A stretch of 64,000 nt of DNA from Harmothoe impar (lineage: Eukaryota > Annelida > Polychaeta > Phyllodocida > Polynoidae), in the NCBI GenBank assembly GCA_947462335.1, contig OX381708.1:3410001-3474000 (forward strand), written 5' to 3'. The position numbers and the translations under genes were made by a program. The stretch's first letter is position 1. Each line of letters begins with the position of its first letter. Positions 57,422-64,000 of the stretch are shown piece by piece. The notes under the pieces were generated by a model. It had not been told where the DNA came from. It did not search any database and worked only from the letters and a program-made list of their open reading frames with translations.

Positions 57422-57469
57422 AGATAAAAAGGGAGGTCCTGCGGCCTCCCCCTATACTACTAATATTTG

Positions 57470-57786
57470 GTGAATGCTGTTAAGATTATGGATGTTTAAG
57501 ATTATCGGCTTAGGCCAAAAAAAACAAAGGTTTGTTTCAGGTAACATGGGCAGAAAATAAGGGTAGGTAGGTTGGATTTCTTTTTTCTTTACCTTTTTTT
57601 TTTTTTTTTACCTTTTTTGAACGGGAAAGTTCTAGCCGGCCGGAAATTGACCAAAAAAGGGTAAAAATATGAAAATGTACGAAATGCCTCCAGAGAAATA
57701 TCAAAATTGCATAAAATCTGTTGAGGGCAGCGTAGTATATTCAAGCACTCCTATAGACGGCATAATGCATGACTGCAGACTGCATG
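57470..57786. other. Non-coding flank with T-run and repeat fragment
   Basis: GGTTTGTTTCAGGTAACATG and GAAAATAAGGGTAGG resemble the repeat at about 31,110-31,150. A poly-T run lies at about 57,593-57,608. Confidence 0.4.
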
Positions 57787-58378
57787 ACTCTGCCCCCAGA
57801 ATCAGGCAGTGCTAGACTCTGCCCCCAGAATCAGGCAGTGCTGGACTCTGCCCCCAGAATCAGGCAGTGCTAGACTCTGCCCCCAGAATCAGGCAGTGCT
57901 AGACTCTGCCCCCAGAGTCAGGCAGTGCTAGACTCTGCCCCCAGAGTCAGGCAGTGCTGGACTCTGCCCCCAGAGTCAGGCAGTGCTAGACTCTGCCCCC
58001 AGAATCAGGCAGTGCTAGACTCTGCCCCCAGAGTCAGGCAGTGCTAGACTCTGCCCCCAGAGTCAGGCAGTGCTAGACTCTGCCCCCAGAGTCAGGCACT
58101 GCCTGACTCTGCCCCCAGAGTCAGGCAGTGCTAGACTCTGCCTCCAGAGTCAGGCAGTGCTAGACTCTGCCCCCAGAGTCAGGCAGTGCTAGACTCTGCC
58201 CCCAGAGTCAGGCAGTGCTGGACTCTGCCCCCAGAGTCAGGCAGTGCTGGACTCTGCCCCCAGAGTCAGGCAGTGCTGGACTCTGCCTCCAGAGTCAGGC
58301 ACTGCCTGACTCTGCCCCCAGAGTCAGGCAGTGCTAGACTCTGCCCCCAGAGTCAGGCAGTGCTGGACTCTGCCCCCA
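57787..58378 (+). repeat. 29-bp hairpin minisatellite
   Basis: About 20 units of AGTGCTAGACTCTGCCCCCA-GAGTCAGGC. Each unit contains GACTCTG...CAGAGTC, a 7-bp stem with a short C loop. Two units have CACTGCCTGACTC in place of the usual start, at about 58,093 and 58,298. Confidence 0.9.
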
Positions 58379-58477
58379 TTTTACGCATCGCCCCTGGTGT
58401 CAACGTGCCTAGGCTTCTCCCCACGGCTGGCCATCTCGCTCTACAGATGTTGACTACCGGCTAGTACGCAAGTCAGA

Positions 58478-58540
58478 TCGGCAGTGCGGCTTATAGTATA
58501 TGTACAAACTCAGGGTGCGGCTTGTATGCGAGTTCTTCCA
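58478..58540 (+). repeat. GTGCGGCTTATACG repeat family, partial copy
   Basis: CAGTGCGGCTTATAG and GGGTGCGGCTTGTATGCGAG match the start of the 7,990-8,190 copy. Its matching end is at 60,105-60,170, so the intervening elements may have inserted into one original copy. Confidence 0.5.
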
Positions 58541-58897
58541 AAGTATAATTTCCAAAATCACCTAAATATGACCTCATGGGGTATAGGGACTGCTGGGCGG
58601 CGGGGGCGGGGGGGGGGGGTGAGGGAAGTGCCACACAAAGGTGACCCAGCTAACAAAGAACGTTTTCAGAACGTTTGCAAACGTTTGTATATGGTTTGGA
58701 AACAAACGTTTGTTTCAACCGTTACATTACGGTTCTATAACGTTTTTGTAGGGTTTGTATCGCAAGGCAGGATGAGTTCACTTTAAACTAATATTCTTTT
58801 AACATAAGAACCATAGAAAACATATTATTAATACCTCCTTTTTTAACTTCTTCAACATCATTTATTTAAAAAAAAAAGATTTACCAAATGTAAACAC

Positions 58898-58965
58898 CAC
58901 CAGGAACCGAACCGGCTACCCTAGCATTTGAAGTCTAATGCTCTACCAACTGTGCTAGCCTGGTG
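58898..58965 (-). tRNA. tRNA-like sequence
   Basis: The minus strand shows CACCAGG...CCTGGTG ends, an A-box-like AGTTGGTAGAGC and a B-box-like GGTTCGGTTCC. Anticodon and T stems pair poorly and the ends overlap the T arm, so it is probably a pseudo-tRNA. Confidence 0.4.
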
Positions 58966-59442
58966 TCTGCATCGGTCAGCCTGGCCTCGGCCACATGACC
59001 CTCAAATGGTCCACTAAACCCCTAAAGCAGACAGGGCGACTTGGACATTTCGGAGCTTAGTGGCATGGACATCGGCCTTTTCTTAAATCAATAGGGCACA
59101 TGGGAAATGTGTGGACTTAGTGACATGTGCCACTTTTTAGAATCGATAGGGGCCGTTGATTTCTTTTGAATAAACGAGCCAGCTAACAACAAACGTTTTC
59201 CAAATGTTTGCAAACATTTCTACATGGTTTGGAGCAAAGAGTTTACACCAAACGTTTGCAGATTTTTTCTGAAGTTTGCAAACAAACTCTACAATGTAAT
59301 CAACGGCATGGTACATAAACGGGTTTATTAATGGTACATTTGGTTTATTTGATTGTTCAATATACCATTGAACTTATAATCTTCAACTAACCATCATATG
59401 GCCAGTATTTAGTGGAAGGTCGAGGTTATATGTATGCTGTTG

Positions 59443-59511
59443 GCTCCGTGGCCTCATGGGCAGCATGCCTGTCTTCAAGTCCCAGTTGCAGGTTCGAATC
59501 CTGGTGGGGCA
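59443..59511 (+). tRNA. tRNA-like sequence
   Basis: GCTCCGT pairs with GTGGGGC (with wobbles), a perfect B box GGTTCGAATCC is present and the T stem pairs four of five. The anticodon stem is poor. It lies inside the inverted-repeat element, so it is likely a mobile pol III unit. Confidence 0.4.
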
Positions 59512-60048
59512 ATTTTGTAAATGGTTATCTGCTTCTTTCCTTTTGAACATGATTATTGGTCCAATATCTAAACCCTTCATCAAAAGAGAGTCAGAAAAAA
59601 GAGTCATTCACAAGGCAAGCCTGGACTCCCTTTTTAATCAGTTTATTTTCTCTGTGTAGGCTATACCTATAAACGATGTCAAGAAACGTTTCAACAGCAG
59701 TTGTGGCTAGGTTTTGTATGAGAAAAACGTTAAACAAACGTTCATATAACGTTTTACACAAACGTTTGGCTGTAACATTTACAAAACGACATTTAGTGTC
59801 AACGGTTTTACGTTAAAAAAACGTTCTAAATACGTTTTTGCAAACGTTTGCAAACCTTCTACAAACGTTAAACATTGGTAATGTAAACGTTTTTTTGTTA
59901 GCTGGGGAGTGGACAGTGTCTTTACACCTCAGTCTTAATCCCCCCCCTCCATCCACTCACACGGTAGAGCTACGTTGGGAGGCTGCTACATCAGCTTGGT
60001 ACGGTCCTTACAGTCGGGCCATTTGAGGTCTAAGACGAGAGTAAGGGG

Positions 60049-60170
60049 TGCGGCTAATAGGCGAGTTTTTACAAGGGGTTGTTCAGAAGGCCTCTGCGGC
60101 TTATAGGATTGTTCCAAAGTCGGGGTGGGGCTTATACGCGAGATAGGCTTATACGCGAGGTTTTACGGTA
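60049..60170 (+). repeat. GTGCGGCTTATACG repeat family, right end
   Basis: GGGTGCGGCTAATAGGCGAG through TTATACGCGAGG-TTTTACGGTA, matching 8,135-8,190. Confidence 0.6.
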
Positions 60171-60555
60171 TGACTGTAGTCCCCAGGACTATGTTTGTAG
60201 TCCCTAGGACTATGACTGTAGTCTTCAAGACTATGATTGTAGACTATAGGCATAGTGCTTGGGACCACTACTAGCAGCTGCCATAGTCCTGAGGACTACA
60301 GTGACAGGCCTACATAGTCCTGGGGACTACAGATATAGTCCGGGACACTAAAGATTTTCAATATATAGTCCTGAGGACTATGCTTCTATAGTCCCCATCA
60401 CTATGTACATATGGCTACCTACCCTATCTACCTCTCTGGTAGTATTAATCTTGGGTAGTCCCTAGGACTATACATGTAATCCCCTGGACTACACCTGTAG
60501 TCCCCAGGACTACACCTGTAGTCCTGGGGACCACCTGTATAGTCCCCAGGACTAC
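60171..60555. repeat. Array of short palindromes (GTAGTCCCCAGGACTA)
   Basis: About a dozen TAGTCC...GGACTA palindromes with variable centres (CCAGG, CTAGG, TGAGG) and spacers such as CACCT. Confidence 0.75.
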
Positions 60556-61010
60556 ACCCCAGGTGATGTATAACTCTGTTTAGAAAAGAGTGAATAGGAG
60601 GCATACCTGTCTCGCGTGTATCTCAGGTTATGTACTGGATATACTCCTGGGGGTCAAAAGGCAATATCATTGATATAAGGGATGGCGGAAGGCCGAGGCT
60701 TATATCAATGATATTGACACCAGGAGTATATCCAACATACAGCCCGCTTTCGCAGATTGATTATGTAAAAAAGCCTGATTACAGTTATTTTTACACATAT
60801 ATGTGGCCTAGGACGATATCCTGTATAACCCTCCAAGGAGGTTATATGATCATCAAACATGTTCTCTGTGTGTTCTCATAGAAATACAATGATCCTAGCA
60901 TATGTTTGAAGAGTGTAACCTCATTCTGATACAGTATAGTCATATATACACCCCTAGGAGGTGGTTATATTTAAGAGCTCTTTTTCTCATTGAGAGCCTG
61001 GGTATCTAGC

Positions 61011-61074
61011 AGGATCCGTACCCACAACCTCAGAAAATTGAGCCCAACAGCTAACCGACTGCTCCACCGGGACT
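61011..61074 (-). tRNA. tRNA-like segment in block B
   Basis: The minus strand reads GTGGAGCAGTCGGTTAGCTG then GGGTACGGATCC, like A and B boxes. It matches the inverse copy at 62,874. Confidence 0.35.
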
Positions 61075-61127
61075 CATGCAATGATACTAAACGGCCAATA
61101 GTATATGTAGTGCTTCTGCCTTTTTAG

Positions 61128-61192
61128 CTCAATGAGTAATGTTATTTAAAAAATTTGAGGGGTTCGAACCCAATTGGTCCCAATGCCAACGA
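61128..61192 (+). tRNA. tRNA-like segment in block B
   Basis: TTAGCTCAATGAGTAA is followed by a perfect B box GGTTCGAACCC. The inverse relative is at about 62,764-62,820. Confidence 0.35.
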
Positions 61193-61254
61193 GAAGTACC
61201 CTGTATGCTAGCAGCAGGACCAACCAGTCACATATGTTTGAGCCTGTTAACTAG

Positions 61255-61700
61255 GGCCTATGGTGGTGAGGGATTGTCCCATTAGACAATGTAAAGAGTG
61301 CTGTTTAGTTGGTGCTGCTGTTGTATAAATCGGGGGCTCTGCCCCCGCACCCCCCGTTTTTTTTCTTTTTCTTGTTTTTTCTTGAAATATCAGAAAAGCC
61401 AACTGGCTAACTAGGGCCTATGTTGGTGAGGTATTGTCCCATTAGATGAAGTTAAGAGTGCTGTTATGTTGGTGCTGCTGTTGTATAATTCGGGGGCTCC
61501 GCCCCCGCACCCCCGTTTTCTTTCTTTTTCTTGTTTTTTCTTGAAATATCAGAAAAGCCAACTGGCTAACTAGGGCCTATGTTGCTGAGGTATTGTCCCA
61601 TTAGATGAAGTTAAGAGTGCTGTTATGTTGGTGCTGCTGTTGTATAATTCGGGGGCTCTGCCCCAGCACCCCCGTTTTTTTGTTTTTTTTCTTTTCTTCT
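61255..61700 (+). repeat. Three tandem units of about 160 bp
   Basis: Each starts GGGCCTATGTTGGTGAGG, contains a GGGGGCTCCGCCCCC hairpin, then a pyrimidine tract and GAAATATCAGAAAAGCCAAC. Two inverse copies follow at 62,400-62,690. Confidence 0.8.
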
Positions 61701-62261
61701 TTTTTTCTTGAAATAGCTGAATAGTCAAAGAAATAAAAAAACGTGTATCAGGCATATCAAAATTTCTGCTCAACATGGGATTCATGCCCAGGGTCTGGGA
61801 GTCTAAACCAGAAGTGCCATGTACTCAAGGATTGTGACCTCAGAGACCACCTGTGAGTGTTGGTTCATGGTTAGTTTATATATGGCTATGCTGTATCAGA
61901 ATGAGGCTACACTCTTCAAGCATGTGCTCTGATCATTGTATTTCTATGAGAACACACAGAGGATATGTTTAATGATCATATAACCTCCTAGGAGGGTTAT
62001 ACAGGATATCCTCCTAGGCCACATGTGTGGAAAAAGAGCTGTTATCAGGCTTTTTTACATAATCAATCTATGAAAGCGGGCTGTATGTCGGATATACTCC
62101 TGGTGTCTCAAGTCAATATCATTGATATAAGCCTCGGCCTTCGGCCTTCGTCAAGAGCTCTTTTTCTTCGGCCTTGGCTTATATCAATGATATTGCCTCT
62201 CGACCCCCAGGAGTATATCCAGTACATAAACTAACCATGAACCAATTCTCACAGCTGCCCT

Positions 62262-62338
62262 ATGTGCTCAAGGTCCTTGAGTACATGGCACTTCTAGTTT
62301 AAACTTCTAGACTCTGGGTTCGAATCCCATGTAGAGCA
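62262..62338 (+). tRNA. tRNA-like segment in block D'
   Basis: B box GGTTCGAATCC with GTTTAAAC in the anticodon-loop region. No clean cloverleaf. Confidence 0.3.
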
Positions 62339-62873
62339 GAAATTTTGATATGCCTGATATACAATTTCTATTTCTTTGGCTATTCTTATATTTCAAGGGG
62401 GGGAAGAAAGAAAAAAAAGAAAACGGGTGTACGGGGGCGGAGCCCCCGAATTATACCATAGCAACACTCTTAACTTTGTCTCATGGGACAATGCCTCACC
62501 ATCATAGGACCTAGTTACCTTGTTGGCTATTCTGATATTTCAAGAAGAAAAAAGAAAATAAAAAAAGAAAGAAAGAAAGCGGGGGTGCGGGGTCGGAGTT
62601 TACGATTTATACAACAGCAGCACCAATTAAACAGCACTCTTTGCTTTGTCTAATGGGACAATGCCTCACCAACATAAGCCCTAACGCTTAACAGGCTCTA
62701 ACACATGTGACTGTCTGGTTGTGCTGTTAGAGTACAGGGTACTTCTAGTTGTCATCCGAATAAAGGGGATTCGAACCCCTCAAAGTTTTTAAATTGCGTT
62801 ACTCATCGGGCTAAGAAGGTAAAAGCAGTACATATACTATTTGGTGATTGGTGTCATTGCATGTGTCCCGGTG

Positions 62874-62945
62874 GAGCAGTTGGTTAGCAGTTGGGCTCAA
62901 TGTTCTGAGGTTGTGGGTACGGGTCCCGCTAGATACCCAGGCTCT
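62874..62945 (+). tRNA. tRNA-like segment in block B'
   Basis: GTGGAGCAGTTGGTTAGCAG (A-box-like) and GGGTACGGGTCCC (B-box-like). A CTCAA in the anticodon region recalls tRNA-Leu(CAA), but the structure is degenerate. Confidence 0.35.
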
Positions 62946-63569
62946 CAAAGAGAAAAAGAGCTCTTGAATTTAACCACCTCCTAGGGGTGTATAACGAAAT
63001 AAATAAGAGACATATCAGCCTCACGTGAAGCTATGGAAATGTTAGAACAGGATAAATAAGAGACAAACCTTCTCTCCCTTGTCGTTTGGAACTCTCTGCG
63101 ACTGTGTCAATTATCCCGGCTGAGTGCTAATGTATACCTGTATGAGGTCTGAGGCACCAGTCTGGACACCCGCTCCCCGACACACACACAGATGGATGGA
63201 GCAGTCACCCAGGCATTACGTTAATTATATTTGCGTTTTTTTCAAACGTTTTCCACACCTCTATAAAACGTTATATAACCGTTTTATAACGTGTTATTGT
63301 TTACTGGGTAGCCTCTCTTTAGTAGGTGTTAATAGAATGACTTAAAAGTAACCAAAAACAATGGGTACATAGAGTGCTTGTTTAAACTAATGGAGGCCGC
63401 CATATGCCATTAAAAATAGGAAATTCCAGGGACATAGTTATGCTAAATTTAGACATGTTAGTGCCTGGGCCTCATCTGTCCCAGCTTTTATCCCAGAACT
63501 TGAAGGAATTGTGAAGTTTCCGCAGTCCAGGAAGATCACCAGACTGTGACTTGAGTCTGTACATGTACG

Positions 63570-63570
<1 letters not shown>

Positions 63571-63608
<38 letters not shown>

Positions 63609-63629
63609 TATGCATATATATATATATAA

Positions 63630-63699
<70 letters not shown>

Positions 63700-63712
63700 A
63701 TATATATATAGA
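63571..63712. repeat. (TA)n microsatellite
   Basis: About 140 bases of alternating TA with TATAAATA and TATGCATA interruptions. ORFs across it are artefacts. No feature is seen from 63,713 to 64,000. Confidence 0.95.
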
Positions 63713-64000
63713 TACTTTCTGTATCATGAGAACAAGTAAGGATGGTAAAAACACCCATCAAGTTTAGATGACACCTGAGTTCTATATATAAGGCCGTTTT
63801 ATTCGGATAACTTGGATCACAGATCTGCCGATCGAAACTTTGGCATTTTGCTGTGACTTTTTGAGAATCTTAGCAAAAAAAAAAGAAGTAGGCCTTCAAA
63901 ATTGGGAATATTTCTCAATATACTTTCATTTGATAGCCATGAGAAGACTTTTGCATGTTTTGTGTGTTTTTTTCCTCCGCCCCCTGGAAAATGTCAGTAG

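Larger units (their letters stand above)
38591..57468. mobile_element. 18.9-kb palindrome: two 9.4-kb arms around a 72-bp spacer
   Basis: Every position p in the left arm (38,591-47,993) pairs with 96,059 minus p in the right arm (48,066-57,468), with no indels. I found three substitutions (43,371/52,688; 41,269/54,790; 46,968/49,091). The outer tips carry a GGGAGG...CCTCCC hairpin. The outer and inner ends of one arm carry TAGGTCAGTAGGTCA in inverted orientation, so each arm has inverted ends. Host flanks on the two sides differ. Each arm holds a divergent promoter, exon-like ORFs and a three-exon gene. I see no transposase, integrase, polymerase or capsid. It may be a giant foldback element or a head-to-head dimer of an unknown linear element. 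Confidence 0.9.
58646..59905. mobile_element. CCAGCTAACAAA-type inverted-repeat element(s)
   Basis: CCAGCTAACAAAGAACGTTT at 58,646 and the inverse of CCAGCTAACAAAAAAACGTT at 59,905 form the ends. Subterminal AACGTTTGCAAACGTTTG motifs repeat on both sides. An extra left end at 59,179 suggests two overlapping insertions. No transposase is present. A relative end lies at about 63,232-63,310. Confidence 0.7.
60621..62985. repeat. Rearranged inverted repeat (A-B-C-D-A'-D'-C'-B')
   Basis: Blocks: A 60,621-60,960; B 60,960-61,250; C 61,255-61,700; D 61,700-61,890; A' 61,890-62,225; D' 62,225-62,400; C' 62,400-62,690; B' 62,690-62,985. Primed blocks are inverse, at roughly 80-90% similarity by eye. 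A and A' are themselves hairpins (CAATATCATTGATATAAG against its inverse). The order shows that A' lies in the middle rather than at the far end. Confidence 0.7.

Noticed and set aside
38591..57468. Palindrome as a missing-adapter or assembly artefact
   Set aside because: A non-palindromic structured spacer, at least three substitutions between arms, defined hairpin tips and different flanks argue against it, although only spanning reads can exclude it.
38591..57468. Palindrome as a Polinton/Maverick or adintovirus-like element
   Set aside because: No protein-primed polymerase, retroviral-type integrase, packaging ATPase or capsid reading was found on either strand.
58898..59511. Functional tRNA genes
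   Set aside because: B boxes are good but the cloverleaf stems are incomplete and the sequences lie in or between transposon ends, so they are kept only as tRNA-like.

Overview
The window is animal nuclear DNA. It has spliced genes with GT-AG introns and phase-1 exon-shuffled modules, a 7TM receptor pair, a rolling-stone family membrane protein, a DIRS-type tyrosine-recombinase retrotransposon, a dead LINE, many short inverted-repeat elements and abundant minisatellites. This mix fits a repeat-rich marine invertebrate, amphioxus-like at best guess. The species cannot be fixed from sequence alone.

Layout. 0.25-4.84 kb: nearly intact DIRS-like retrotransposon (gag, RT-RNase H, tyrosine recombinase) with inverted terminal repeats. 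5.0-7.95 kb: LINE reverse transcriptase pseudogene split by a 1.6 kb inverted-repeat element carrying two minisatellites. 8.4-13.4 kb, minus: a seven-coding-exon gene for a secreted, about 660-residue cysteine-rich protein, one module per phase-1 exon. 15.9-24.1 kb: tandem duplication, each copy with an intronless 7TM receptor and ending in a 20-bp minisatellite. A TTAA-type element sits only in copy 1 and a TA-type element only in copy 2, each with a precise empty site in the other copy. 25.3-30.2 kb: tRNA-derived direct repeats and small foldback elements. 30.3-31.8 kb, plus: threonine-rich, single-TM protein with a C-terminal extracellular-type domain. 33.7-37.4 kb, minus: five-exon rolling-stone-like gene.

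The most striking object is an 18.9 kb palindrome at 38,591-57,468: two 9.4 kb arms in exact register (no indels, at least three substitutions) around a 72-bp spacer made of two hairpins. Each arm carries inverted ends bearing AGGTCA-GT-AGGTCA direct repeats, a subterminal field of repeated p53-type sites, a divergent promoter at the centre (CCAAT box plus TATA box), a zinc-finger-like ORF and further exon-like ORFs running outward, and a three-exon small gene running inward. I recognise no transposase, integrase, polymerase or capsid in it. It could be a giant foldback element or an integrated head-to-head dimer of an unknown linear element.

57.5-64 kb: a 29-bp hairpin minisatellite, CCAGCTAACAAA-type inverted-repeat elements with tRNA-like sequences, a short-palindrome array, a rearranged inverted repeat with several tRNA-like segments, and an AT microsatellite.
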